The notes: generated from the sequence alone by a model not told the origin. DNA of 64,000 nucleotides from Bog-793 sp963823945 (GCA_963823945.1 CAWGNK010000014.1:186001-250000); one strand, 5' to 3'. Shown: positions 17,208 through 26,190, counted from the first letter of the stretch. Numbers and translations are program-made.

Positions 17208-18077
17208 CTAGTCGCCCCCGTCCGCGTCCTGCTCGACGGGCACGTAGCTGTCGTCGTCGGTCGGCGCCCCGAGGTAGGCCTCGATGACCGCCGGGTCGTG
17301 CTGCACCTCGGCGGGGGTGCCGGTGGCGATCACCCGGCCGAAGTTGAGGACGATGATCCGCTCGGCGAGTGACATGACGAGCCCCATGTCGTGCTCGATG
17401 AGCAGCACCGTGACGCCGAGCTCGTTCTTCACCCGGCGGATGAGCGTCCCGAGTTCGGACTTCTCGGCGGGGTTGGTCCCGGCGGCGGGCTCATCGAGCA
17501 AAAGGAGGTGGGGGTTCGTGCCGAGGGCGCGGGCGATCTCGAGACGGCGGCGGTCGCCGTAGGGGAGGGCGCTCGCCAACTCGTTGCCGCGCGCCCGCAG
17601 GCCGACGAATTCGAGGAGCTCCTCGGACCGGGCGTCACCTTCTCGCTCCTCGCGTCGCGTCCGCGGAAGCTTGAGCATCGCCCCCACTGGTCCGGTGTGC
17701 TGGCGCGACTCGACGCCGATCTTCACGTTCTCGAAAGCGGTGAGGCCGTTGAACAACCGGCTCGTCTGGAAGGTCCGGGCAATCCCGAGACGGTTGACGA
17801 GGTGGGGCTTGCGGCCGACGATCTCCGTGGCCTTGCCGTGCTGCCCGTAGAACGTGATCGACCCCTGCTGGGGGTGGTAGACGCCGGTCAGGCAGTTGAA
17901 AAGACACGTCTTGCCGGCGCCGTTCGGGCCGATGACCGAGAGGAGCTCGCCCCGCGCCTGGTTGAGCGTCACGTCGACGAGCGCCCGCACGCCGCCGAAG
18001 CTCAGGGAGAGGTCCTTGATGGCGACGATGACGTCGTTGGCGACGGTCGTCGGGGCTGCGTCGGGGACCGTCGTCAT
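17208..18077 (-). CDS. livG: Amino-acid ABC transporter ATPase LivG
   Basis: Second ATPase of the Liv importer, 289 residues. Walker A is GPNGAGKTCLFNCLTG, followed by LVNRLGIARTFQTSRLFNGL, the signature region ALPYGDRRRLEIARALG and Walker B LLLLDEPAAGTNPAE. The helix-loop insert after Walker A and the long form are typical of LivG. Its start ATG overlaps the livM stop (ATGA), so expression is coupled. Confidence 0.95.
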   Translation of the reverse strand: MTTVPDAAPTTVANDVIVAIKDLSLSFGGVRALVDVTLNQARGELLSVIGPNGAGKTCLFNCLTGVYHPQQGSITFYGQHGKATEIVGRKPHLVNRLGIARTFQTSRLFNGLTAFENVKIGVESRQHTGPVGAMLKLPRTRREEREGDARSEELLEFVGLRARGNELASALPYGDRRRLEIARALGTNPHLLLLDEPAAGTNPAEKSELGTLIRRVKNELGVTVLLIEHDMGLVMSLAERIIVLNFGRVIATGTPAEVQHDPAVIEAYLGAPTDDDSYVPVEQDADGGD

Positions 18078-19417
18078 GGCACCGGGTCCGTCGTGCCGCT
18101 CATCGCGTCTGCGGTGCCGAGACCGTGCTCGGCGAGCCCGAACTCGCGTTTACGTCTTCGTGACGGGATCAACCCCTCGGGACGGAAGATCATCGTCAAC
18201 ACCAGGATCGCCCCGAGGTAGATGTAGAGGTCCTGGTCCTGGAAACCGAACATCGGGTGCTCTTTGAGGTACCAGGGGAACCACTGGAGGAAGGCGGCGC
18301 CGACGACGGCGCCGAGCAGTGATCCCATCCCGCCGAAGATGACGAGGACGAGGATGAGGATCGAGATCTGGACGGTGAAGTCGCCGGGCTCGATGAAAGA
18401 GATCTTGCTCGCCTCGAGCATCCCCGCGAACCCCGAGGTGGAAGCGCCGATCGCGAACGCCATGATCTTGTACTTCAAAACGTTGATCCCCGAGGACTGG
18501 GCGGCGACCTCGTCCTCGCGGATCGCCGTCCAGGCGCGTCCCACCCGGGAGTGTTCGAGGAACGAATAGGCGATCAGCGCGGCGACGACGAACACGAGTA
18601 GCAGGTAGTAGTACGGCAGCGGGTCGATCAGCCACGAGTAGTGGATCCCGGGGAGGTTGACGTCGGGGTGGGGGATGGCGCTCACCCCCTGCGAGCCCCC
18701 GGTCACCCCTTGCAGGTTGGTCGCGACGATCTGGATGATCTCGCCGAAGCCGAGCGTCACGATCGCGAGGTAGTCGCCCCGCAGCCGCAGCGTCGGTGCG
18801 CCGATGAGGACGCCGGAGAGCATCGCCGTGCCGATCGCGAACGGGATCGCCCAGAAGGCGTTGAGGACCATCGGCGGGTGGACCGGGAGCGCGCCGGTCC
18901 AGAACGCCGTGGAGTAGGCACCGATCGCGTAGAAGGCGATGTAGCCGAGGTCGAGGAGTCCGGCGTACCCGACGACGACGTTGAGGCCGATCGCGAGAAG
19001 CACGTAGATGCCGATCTGGTCGACGAGGACGTCCTGCCAGAAGGCGTTCACATGGAGAGGGAGGATGATCGCCACCGCGAGCAGCGCGGCATAGATGACG
19101 AGGCGCACGCGCCGGTCCGGCAACAACCGGCGGGGCAGTGTCAGGAGGCTGTCATTCGTCCGCCTGATCGCCTCACCCCAGAGGTTCCAGACCGTGATGA
19201 GGGCCCAGAGCCCGACGCCGATGCCGAGGAAGATGAAGACGCGGGAGTGGAAGAGCGACCCCGTGAAACCGGCGACCGGAGCCGTGTTGCTGCCGGAGGG
19301 CCCGGTCATGACGGCGAGGACGAGCAGGCCGAGGATGCAGGCGACACCGCGCCGGACGTGCGCGCTCTGTTTCGCCGAGCGGAACAGCGTCAGCGTCGTC
19401 GACGCCACCGCGCTCAT
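18074..19417 (-). CDS. livM: Amino-acid ABC transporter permease LivM
   Basis: Integral membrane subunit of 447 residues with about ten hydrophobic segments. The conserved core includes YVLLAIGLNVVVGYAGLLDL, the coupling helix region YLAIVTLGFGEIIQIVATNL and GRAWTAIREDEVAAQSSGIN. About 110 N-terminal residues, with extra membrane segments, precede the core. Overlaps livH by ATGA and livG by ATGA. Confidence 0.94.
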   Translation of the reverse strand: MSAVASTTLTLFRSAKQSAHVRRGVACILGLLVLAVMTGPSGSNTAPVAGFTGSLFHSRVFIFLGIGVGLWALITVWNLWGEAIRRTNDSLLTLPRRLLPDRRVRLVIYAALLAVAIILPLHVNAFWQDVLVDQIGIYVLLAIGLNVVVGYAGLLDLGYIAFYAIGAYSTAFWTGALPVHPPMVLNAFWAIPFAIGTAMLSGVLIGAPTLRLRGDYLAIVTLGFGEIIQIVATNLQGVTGGSQGVSAIPHPDVNLPGIHYSWLIDPLPYYYLLLVFVVAALIAYSFLEHSRVGRAWTAIREDEVAAQSSGINVLKYKIMAFAIGASTSGFAGMLEASKISFIEPGDFTVQISILILVLVIFGGMGSLLGAVVGAAFLQWFPWYLKEHPMFGFQDQDLYIYLGAILVLTMIFRPEGLIPSRRRKREFGLAEHGLGTADAMSGTTDPVP

Positions 19418-20340
19418 GCGGACCGCCCGAGTCGTTCGCCGAGGATGCCCGTCGGCCTGATGATGAGTACGGCGACGAGGATGCCGAAGGCGACGACGTC
19501 ACGCCACTCAGTCGGGGCGCAGATGACCCCCATGTTTTCCGCCACGCCGAGCACCAGGCCACCGAGCATCGCGCCGCGGATGTTGCCGATCCCGCCGAGC
19601 ACCGCGGCGGTGAAGGCCTTGAGGGCCGGGGTGAAGCCCATCGAGTACACGACGCCAGAGCTGATACCGAAAAGGAAGCCGGCGGCCCCGCCGAGGATCC
19701 CGCCGAGGATGAAGGTCTGGGCGATGACGCGGTCGATGTTGACGCCCATGAGGCTGGCTGTTTCGGCGTCCTGGGCGACGGCGCGGATTCCGCGGCCCAG
19801 CCGTGTCGCCGCGACGATCCGGTCGAGCAGGAGCAGCATGATCATCGCGGCGATCGCGATCACGACCCAGTAGGTCTGGATTGCCGTGCCGAACACGGTG
19901 ATGCCGGTCTGGAAGGGGAAGAGGAACGGCAGCGAGTACCCATTGCGGCCGAACTCCTTGCCGGCGAGGTTGTAGAGGAAGTACGACGCGCCGATCGCCG
20001 AGATGAGGAAGGCGAGGCGCGGGGCCTTGCGGCGGCGCAGCGGACGATAGGCGACCCGTTCGAGCAGGTAGGCGACCACCGCCCCGCCGACGGCGCCGGC
20101 CGCCGTCCCGAGGACGATCAGGCCGACCGAGGCGAGGCCGTGCGGTGACGACTGGCCGATCACCGCGTTGATGACGAAGTAGCCGGCGAAGCCGCCGCTC
20201 ATGAAGACCTCGCTGTGGGCGAAGTTGATGAGCTGGAGCACGCCGTAGACGAGGGTGTAACCCAGCGCGATCAGCGCGTAGAGAAAGCCATTGGCAATAC
20301 CGCCAATGAAGAAGCTCCAGAAGTTCTGCGTGAAGCACAT
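19414..20340 (-). CDS. livH: Amino-acid ABC transporter permease LivH
   Basis: Integral membrane subunit, 308 residues, about eight hydrophobic segments. Recognised from GFLYALIALGYTLVYGVLQL, INFAHSEVFMSGGFAGYFVI and GRGIRAVAQDAETASLMGVN with IDRVIAQTFILGGILGGAAG, all typical for LivH. It starts 87 bp after livK; a strong hairpin lies in that gap, presumably giving more binding protein than permease. Confidence 0.94.
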   Translation of the reverse strand: MCFTQNFWSFFIGGIANGFLYALIALGYTLVYGVLQLINFAHSEVFMSGGFAGYFVINAVIGQSSPHGLASVGLIVLGTAAGAVGGAVVAYLLERVAYRPLRRRKAPRLAFLISAIGASYFLYNLAGKEFGRNGYSLPFLFPFQTGITVFGTAIQTYWVVIAIAAMIMLLLLDRIVAATRLGRGIRAVAQDAETASLMGVNIDRVIAQTFILGGILGGAAGFLFGISSGVVYSMGFTPALKAFTAAVLGGIGNIRGAMLGGLVLGVAENMGVICAPTEWRDVVAFGILVAVLIIRPTGILGERLGRSA

Positions 20341-20373
20341 CGGCTGGTTCTCCGCCAGGCCAATGCCGGCCGC

Positions 20374-20414
20374 CGTGGCCGGGGTTCCCGCGCTCGGCGG
20401 GTCACCCGGCCACG
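20374..20414 (-). terminator. Intercistronic hairpin between livK and livH
   Basis: CGTGGCCGGG (20374-20383) pairs perfectly with CCCGGCCACG (20405-20414) around a 21-nt loop. Lying just after livK on the transcribed strand, it probably acts as a partial terminator or an RNA-stability element, a common arrangement for binding-protein genes. Confidence 0.6.
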
Positions 20415-20427
20415 GAAGCGGCGAAGG

Positions 20428-21639
20428 TTAGGACGACTTGATCAGTGAGAGGGTCGAGCCGAGCTCGACGATCTTGCCCTTCTCGACTCTGTAGACGAAG
20501 ACGGTCTTGCCCGCGATGTTCCCGTTGGGCTCGAACCTGATCGTCTTGGTCAGGCCGATGTAATCGGCCTTGTGCAGGCCCTTGACGATCGCCGCCCGGG
20601 TGACGTGCGCGCCGATGGACTTCATGACCGAGATGATCACGTTGGTGGCGTCAAATGCCTCGGGGGTGTAGGTCCCGCTGGGGAATCCGGCGAGCTGCTT
20701 GAAGGCGATCCCGAAGGCCTTGTCCTCGGGGGCGTTCGTCAGTGCCGAGCAGGCACACGAGATGAGCGTGCTGTCGGCAACGCCCTTGGTGGCCTCGCTC
20801 ACGAAGTGCGGGTCGAGGCTGCCGTCGTCCGACATCAGCTGGCCCTTGTACCCCGCCTCGCGCAGCGCCTTGGCGAAGAGCGCAAAGTCGCAGTAGTAAC
20901 CCGCGTAGTAAAGCAGTGGGGCCTTGCTGGTGACGACCTGCGAGGCGAGCGCGGGGTACTGCTGGACGTTGCCCGTACTGGCCAGGCACTGTGTCGTCCC
21001 GGGAGCGGACTCGTGTGTCACCTTCACGCCGTCGTGCTTGAGCCGGCTGTCGAGGGCGCCGGCGAGGCCGGAGCCGTACGAGCTGTCATCGTCGACCGTG
21101 AAGACGGACTTGAGCTTCAGGGCCTTGGCGATGTAGTCAGCGTCGTAGGGCCCCTGCGCGTTGTCGTCAGCGACGACGCGGAAGAAGTTCTTGTGGCCCA
21201 CGTCGGCGAGCGCCGGGTTGGTCGCCGATGGACTGACCGTCGCCAGGTCCGCCGCCGAGAAGTCCGGTTCGGCTGCCTTGGTCGCGCCCGAGAACGCCGG
21301 GCCGACGACCGCGACAACCGAGGGGTTGGTGATGAGGGCCTCAGCCGCGGTCGGCGACACGGTGCCCGATCCCTGGTCGTCCTGCTCGGTGTAGTTCAGC
21401 TTGAAGGGAAGCTTGCCAAAGGTCTTGCCCTCGTTCGCCCACTTGATCGCGAGCTGGACCGCGAACTTCATGTTGAGGCCGAGCTGGGCGTTCCCGCCGG
21501 ACAGCGGACCCTCGTATGCGATCGTGTACGACGGTTTCGACGAGTGCGAGGTGATCGCAGTCGCCGCTCCGCCGAATGTGCCGATCGCCAGCGCCACCGC
21601 GACAAGCGGAACGCCGAACCTCAGGATCCTTCGATGCAT
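20428..21639 (-). CDS. livK: Amino-acid ABC transporter substrate-binding protein LivK
   Basis: Extracytoplasmic receptor of the Liv importer, 403 residues. The N-terminus MHRRILRFGVPLVAVALAIG plus FGGAATA is a signal peptide. The mature part has YEGPLSGGNAQLGLNMKFAV, VVGPAFSGATKAAEPDFSAA and PEAFDATNVIISVMKSIGAH, the type-1 periplasmic-binding fold. No lipobox cysteine is present, although Gram-positive binding proteins are usually lipoproteins. ATG 21639 was chosen because AGGGGG lies 6 nt upstream and the signal peptide starts there. Confidence 0.92.
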   Translation of the reverse strand: MHRRILRFGVPLVAVALAIGTFGGAATAITSHSSKPSYTIAYEGPLSGGNAQLGLNMKFAVQLAIKWANEGKTFGKLPFKLNYTEQDDQGSGTVSPTAAEALITNPSVVAVVGPAFSGATKAAEPDFSAADLATVSPSATNPALADVGHKNFFRVVADDNAQGPYDADYIAKALKLKSVFTVDDDSSYGSGLAGALDSRLKHDGVKVTHESAPGTTQCLASTGNVQQYPALASQVVTSKAPLLYYAGYYCDFALFAKALREAGYKGQLMSDDGSLDPHFVSEATKGVADSTLISCACSALTNAPEDKAFGIAFKQLAGFPSGTYTPEAFDATNVIISVMKSIGAHVTRAAIVKGLHKADYIGLTKTIRFEPNGNIAGKTVFVYRVEKGKIVELGSTLSLIKSS

Positions 21640-21695
21640 GTATGCCCCCTTTTGGTACGTAGTCGAGCCGAGCTGTCCCGGACTGCGTTGGCGAG

Positions 21696-21724
21696 ACTGT
21701 AGCGAGTCGAGCAACAGAACTGAA
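21696..21724 (-). promoter_or_regulatory. livK promoter
   Basis: On the minus strand, TTCAGT (-35, 21724-21719), a 17-bp spacer and TACAGT (-10, 21701-21696), about 56 nt before the livK start. Good spacing and position for transcription of livKHMGF. Confidence 0.55.
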
Positions 21725-21982
21725 ATCGAACCGTCATGAATCCGCTGGCCCGTCCCGACCGGGCCACGCTGGGCCGACAGGCGGCTCTCGCGACACCGGG
21801 CCGCGCCAACAGCAACGGGGTGACGATCGGGCCCGGGCCGGCGCCCGACGGTTGTCGCCGCGGCGATCGGCTCCGCCGCGCCCGCCTCAGAGCGAGGGTT
21901 GTTCGGCGCCTTGGACGGCGGCCAGATGACCGCGCCCGCCCGGTGGCGTACGACCGCAGGACCGGTTGGTAGCGTCGATGAT

Positions 21983-22378
21983 GTGCCGATCGTCGAGGGG
22001 ATTGTCGTCGAGGGGGATCACCGCGGACGCGAGCTCGGATTTCCGACCGCGAACCTCCTACCGGGGGAGGACGACTTCTGCCCCGAGGACGGTGTCTACG
22101 CCGGGCGTGTCATCCGCGCCGACGGGACGCGACACGTCTCCGCGATCTCCGTCGGTCGGCGCCCGACCTACTACGACGACGAGGGTCTCCTCGTCGTGGA
22201 GGCGCATCTGCTCGACTTCGACGGCGACCTGTATGGCGAGCGCCTGACCGTGCACATCGACGAGTTCATCCGCCCACAGCTCCGGTGCGACTCGGTCGCG
22301 GAGCTCCGGCAGAGGATCGCCGACGACGTCGCCGCGGTGCGCGCCTCTCGGGTCGCGCGCGGCGAGATCCCGGGCTGA
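21983..22378 (+). CDS. Stand-alone riboflavin kinase domain protein
   Basis: Predicted to phosphorylate riboflavin to FMN. The 131-residue protein is only the kinase domain of RibF: PIVEGIVVEGDHRGRELGFP then TANLLPGEDDFCPEDGVYAG, SVGRRPTYYDDEGLLVVEAH and LYGERLTVHIDEFIRPQ. The FAD synthetase domain normally fused N-terminally is absent. Start GTG 21983 was chosen because it begins the domain and TAGCGT lies 7 nt upstream (leaderless pattern); ATG 21926 would add 19 residues without homology. Confidence 0.82.
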   Translation: MPIVEGIVVEGDHRGRELGFPTANLLPGEDDFCPEDGVYAGRVIRADGTRHVSAISVGRRPTYYDDEGLLVVEAHLLDFDGDLYGERLTVHIDEFIRPQLRCDSVAELRQRIADDVAAVRASRVARGEIPG

Positions 22379-22451
22379 GCCGCGCGTTCGCCGATGCGAT
22401 CGTGGGCGAGTCGGCCGCCCGCCCGGCCCCGCAACCGGGCAAGATGGTCCC

Positions 22452-22811
22452 GTGTCTGAGCTGCGCGAACTCGCCGCCGGCGCCGTCCTCCTCGCCGTAT
22501 TGGTGTTCTGCGCGACGCTCGTTCTCGTTCGCCGACGCCGCTACGGCGACGCCGTGCGCGCCGCCCTCTCGGACCCGGAGCCGGTGACCCGTCTGGCCGC
22601 AATCGAGACCGTGGGGCGCGAGGGCCCCGAGCGCTTCCTCCCGTCCCTCCTATGGCGGAACCGGGTCGAGACCGACCGGGCCGCCCGCGAGGCGCTCGCC
22701 CGCGTGATCGGGGACCAGGACGACGAGCTCCTCGCGGCCGGAGGCGATGAGCGCGAACGTCGACGGGCGGCGTCGCGGCACATCCGCTCCCGCCAGCACC
22801 AGCAGATCTAG
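22452..22811 (+). CDS. Small membrane-anchored HEAT-like protein
   Basis: A 119-residue protein: one N-terminal transmembrane helix (AAGAVLLAVLVFCATLVLV), Arg-rich stop-transfer, then a helical region with VRAALSDPEPVTRLAAIETV that resembles a HEAT repeat. The same layout begins the products of 25960-22808 and 53631-55439. GTG start. Its stop codon and that of the convergent large gene share one CTAG (22808-22811). Function unknown; its recurrence next to envelope-glycan genes suggests a scaffold role. Confidence 0.65.
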   Translation: MSELRELAAGAVLLAVLVFCATLVLVRRRRYGDAVRAALSDPEPVTRLAAIETVGREGPERFLPSLLWRNRVETDRAAREALARVIGDQDDELLAAGGDERERRRAASRHIRSRQHQQI

Positions 22812-25800
22812 CGCCGCGCCGGGACCCCCGGTGCGCCGGGGTGGCGGGGCGGCCGGGCGCGGCGGCGGCGCCACAGCCGCGCCAGAACCGACCGTCGCAA
22901 CGCCTCCGGGACGACGACGTACAGGCCGAGCAACAGGATCGTGACGAGGCTCAATCCCGTCGAGGCATATTCGAAGTCCGAAAGCCGGTAGAAGATCCGC
23001 ACCCGGTCGGGTGCGCCACGCGCGATCGGCACGTAGATCATCGCCGGACCGGCAGGGTAGATCGGTGCCTCGACCCCGTTGACCGTGGCGTGCCAGTCCG
23101 GGTAGTCCTCCTCTTTGTAGAGCACTCCGCTCACGGGCCCCGAGCGGACCTGCACGGCGACGGCGTCCGCCCCCTCGAACCGGACGCGGTAACGGGGGCC
23201 CGGCCTCGTGGCGGGCCGCGGCGGCTGCCCTTCGATCAAGCGGACGAGGAATCCCACCTCGCCGGCGTTGCGGTACGACGCGGCGTGGAACGGCAGGTTC
23301 ATCCCGCTCATGACGACGGTCCCCGCCCCGTCCCGGCCCTCGACGACGAGGGGCAGGCCGGTCGTGTCGAGCACGACCGACGAACCCGGGCTGCGGTGCT
23401 CGGCGACCTCGGCGAGCCAGGGGAACGTGCCGTAGAGCGCCGGTCCGAAGCGGGAGAACCGCACCCCCGCCGTCAACGGACCCGCCAGCGCGCGGAAACG
23501 CCAGTCACGGCTGACCTCGATCGCGCCCCAGAGCCCCGCCGGGAAGGCACGCGGGACCGCCGCGGCGAGCGCCGTGGCGAGCGACGTGTCTCCCGCCACG
23601 TCCATCACCAGCCGGCCGCCGTGACGCACGTAGGCGTCGAGCAGGTGGGCCGCGGCGACGGCGTTGTGGGCCGAGAACCCGTAGCACAGCACCGTCGGGA
23701 ACTGCTCGAGCTCGGCGAGGCTGTAGTCGTCGATGTAGCGGGTGCCTTGAACGGGGATGAGCGATGCGCTGCCGACATCGCCGAGGGCGAGGTCGGTGAA
23801 GACGAGCGAGTAGTTCTCCGGCGAGCCGACGACGAGCACGGCCGGAGCCGACGTCGCCGAGAGCACCGGCGAGGGGTGCCGCACCGCGTAGGTGCTGTCG
23901 GGGGTCCCGGCGATGTTCTCGAGGAGCTGGTAGCTGGCCGGCTGCGACCCGTAGAGCTCGTTCGCCGTGGGCCCGGTCTGGGCGTAGAGCCACTCGATGG
24001 CGTACCAGTCGACGACGAACGCCCGCTCGGCGTGGGAGAACGAGGCCTCGTTCAGCGCGTCGTCGACGAAAGCCTGGTAGTCGATGTTGAGGATCCCCTG
24101 GGCGAAGTCGTCGCGCTCGATCGGCGTGTCCGTGACGACGTTCGACCACCTGGTCGCGGTGTCGCCGGTCCCCGCGATCCGTTCGTCCAGCGTGTTGTGC
24201 GTCGGCGGCGTGGCGGCGATGAGCGCGGTCTGCACCGGGCCCTCGTCGCTCAACGCCGCAGGCGCGAAGAGTGGCACCGAGACGACGGCGCACCCCGCGG
24301 CGAGCACCATCATCACGGCCCCGACGAGCTGGCGGGCCCCCCACGGCCGGAACAACGAGGCGACGCCGCACGCCGCGACGCCGAGCGCCGCCGCCAGGGG
24401 CCAGACGGCATAGGAGAGCATCTGGGGCGGGAAGACGCCGTCGATCGTCAGCCGGAGCCCGTGGATGTGCGGCAGGAAGGCGTAGGCGAGGCACCCCGCG
24501 ACCGGGACGAGCAAGGCCGTGGCGATGCCGAGCGGGTGGGAAAGCCGGCCACGCCGCTCCCGCCAGGGCTGACCGCGGGACTCCTCGAGGCCGGTCCCGC
24601 GGGCACGCCGCGGTCGCCGGACCAGCAGCGCGATCCACACCCCGACCGCGACGACGAGCGGGACGAGCACGGCGGGGAAGGCGACGAGCGCCGACGTGGC
24701 GTGCTGCGTGCCGGTCGGCACGACGAACAGCGTGCGGAACTGGGTCGGCATCCCGGTGACGAGTGCCGGCTGGGGGGCCTGTAGGTAGTAGGCGCTCGGG
24801 TGGACGAAGTAGGGGAGGTAGTACCAGGCGGACAGGCCGGCGACACCGGCAAGGACCTTGGCGAGCCTTCGCATCCGCTGCTCGAACGGGGCCTGCGCGG
24901 CGACGGTCAGGATGCACGCCACCTGGAAGACCATGAGGATCCCGATCACGGGGTGCGACGCCATGGACAGGCCGAGGAGGACGACGATCCCCACGGCCCC
25001 GATTCGCGTCGGCCGCCGCGCGTCGAGCGCCGCCACGAGCGAGGCCAGGTCGCCGAGTGCCATGGCGCACAGGCGCGTGTAGCTCCCGGCGTGCAGCGAG
25101 GCCGACCAGAGCGCCGGGGCCGAGAGGAGAATCACCGCCGTCGCCACCGCGATCAGCCGGTTCCGTCCGAGGACCCGGACGAAGCCGTACAAGGAGGCGA
25201 TCGCGACGCAGTACATGACGGCCGTGGCAACGTTCATCGCCTGGACGATGGTCGCACCGCTAGCGGTGACCCCGGCCGAGACGAACAGCGAGTAGATGGG
25301 CGGATATGAACCGGGATAGGCGGGAAAGCCGCCGTACCAGGCGTAGTTCCAGAGGAAATGCGGGAAGTTGTGGAGGATGAGTCGGATCGTGATCAGGTGG
25401 GCGTACGCGTCGTAGCCCTTTGGGAACCCCGTGAAGGCGCCGGAACGCGAACCGACGATCCAGGTGGCCCAGACGAGGCCCGCCACGATGCCGAGATCGA
25501 GCGCGAACCTGCCGAGGACCGGCCGACGGCGGGCGGCCGCCGCCCGCGACGGCACGCGCTCCGTCTGCGTCGTCGGCCGGTACCGCGGGTCAGCCGGCAC
25601 GAGGGGTTCCGGCGCAACCGAGTTCGGCGAATCGAACGCGAATGCCCAGAGCCGCAGCGCCAACCAGTCCGGTGACTGCGAGCGGGACCACCGGCAGGTG
25701 CGGACGTGCTGGGCGAGGAGCCCGAGGATTTCGTTGTCGCGCTCGATGAGGCGGTAGCGCAGGAGGGTCGCGGCGTGCCTGCTCGGATCCGCCACCGACT

Positions 25801-25960
25801 GGACGGCGTAGCGACGGACGTCCGCCGAGTCCGACCCCAGGAGCCTTGCCAGGCGCCGGTCCGAACGGCGTCGCTCATAGACGGACCACGCCTTCGCCCC
25901 GGCGAGGAGCAGCAGCCCGGCGGCGAGGGCGGGGGCCCCGCCGAAGGTCAGCGCGATCAC
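22808..25960 (-). CDS. Large polytopic membrane protein, GT-C/6-PTPS-related type, with N-terminal TM-HEAT module
   Basis: About 1050 residues. An N-terminal TM and HEAT-like segment (LARLLGSDSADVRRYAVQSV, RLIERDNEILGLLAQHV) is followed by some ten membrane helices with GFPKGYDAYAHLITIRLIL and WYGGFPAYPGSYPPIY, as in membrane proteins annotated '6-pyruvoyl-tetrahydropterin synthase-related' or YfhO/GT-C. A large extracytoplasmic region (WHATVNGVEAPIYPAGPAMI) and a final TM with an Arg-rich tail follow. It likely handles a lipid-linked sugar. Start GTG 25960 overlaps the upstream small ORF as GTGA; ATG 25978 is the alternative. Confidence 0.78.
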   Translation of the reverse strand: MIALTFGGAPALAAGLLLLAGAKAWSVYERRRSDRRLARLLGSDSADVRRYAVQSVADPSRHAATLLRYRLIERDNEILGLLAQHVRTCRWSRSQSPDWLALRLWAFAFDSPNSVAPEPLVPADPRYRPTTQTERVPSRAAAARRRPVLGRFALDLGIVAGLVWATWIVGSRSGAFTGFPKGYDAYAHLITIRLILHNFPHFLWNYAWYGGFPAYPGSYPPIYSLFVSAGVTASGATIVQAMNVATAVMYCVAIASLYGFVRVLGRNRLIAVATAVILLSAPALWSASLHAGSYTRLCAMALGDLASLVAALDARRPTRIGAVGIVVLLGLSMASHPVIGILMVFQVACILTVAAQAPFEQRMRRLAKVLAGVAGLSAWYYLPYFVHPSAYYLQAPQPALVTGMPTQFRTLFVVPTGTQHATSALVAFPAVLVPLVVAVGVWIALLVRRPRRARGTGLEESRGQPWRERRGRLSHPLGIATALLVPVAGCLAYAFLPHIHGLRLTIDGVFPPQMLSYAVWPLAAALGVAACGVASLFRPWGARQLVGAVMMVLAAGCAVVSVPLFAPAALSDEGPVQTALIAATPPTHNTLDERIAGTGDTATRWSNVVTDTPIERDDFAQGILNIDYQAFVDDALNEASFSHAERAFVVDWYAIEWLYAQTGPTANELYGSQPASYQLLENIAGTPDSTYAVRHPSPVLSATSAPAVLVVGSPENYSLVFTDLALGDVGSASLIPVQGTRYIDDYSLAELEQFPTVLCYGFSAHNAVAAAHLLDAYVRHGGRLVMDVAGDTSLATALAAAVPRAFPAGLWGAIEVSRDWRFRALAGPLTAGVRFSRFGPALYGTFPWLAEVAEHRSPGSSVVLDTTGLPLVVEGRDGAGTVVMSGMNLPFHAASYRNAGEVGFLVRLIEGQPPRPATRPGPRYRVRFEGADAVAVQVRSGPVSGVLYKEEDYPDWHATVNGVEAPIYPAGPAMIYVPIARGAPDRVRIFYRLSDFEYASTGLSLVTILLLGLYVVVPEALRRSVLARLWRRRRARPPRHPGAPGVPARR

Positions 25961-26190
25961 GGTTCGCACCGGACCCATCCTGGACCGGACCCGGCCCGCC
26001 AGGCGCGGATGCTACGAGACCGGTACGCGCCGCCGGCGAGAGACGGCATGGGCTGGAAGTCGAGGCGGTCGAGCCTTTCGCACACGTTCGGGTTCGACTC
26101 GACGCGACTGCGCCAGGCCAGGATCGCGGGGGACAGGATGCAAACGAGTAGGAACAAGCCCGTCACTCCCGGGCCCGCGGCCGATCCCAT
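25957..26190 (-). CDS. Small single-TM protein coupled to the large membrane protein
   Basis: A 77-residue frame beginning MGSAAGPGVTGLFLLVCILS (one TM helix), then a polar part with ERLDRLDFQPMPSL. Its TGA overlaps the GTG start of the 1050-residue gene (GTGA, 25960-25957), a coupling seen throughout this window, which is the main reason to accept it. I know no family for it, and no ribosome site is clear. Confidence 0.5.
   Translation of the reverse strand: MGSAAGPGVTGLFLLVCILSPAILAWRSRVESNPNVCERLDRLDFQPMPSLAGGAYRSRSIRAWRAGSGPGWVRCEP

Noticed and set aside
22841..24784. 647-codon open frame opposite the large membrane gene
   Set aside because: Antisense shadow, Arg/Gly/Asp-rich, no motif or start signal.
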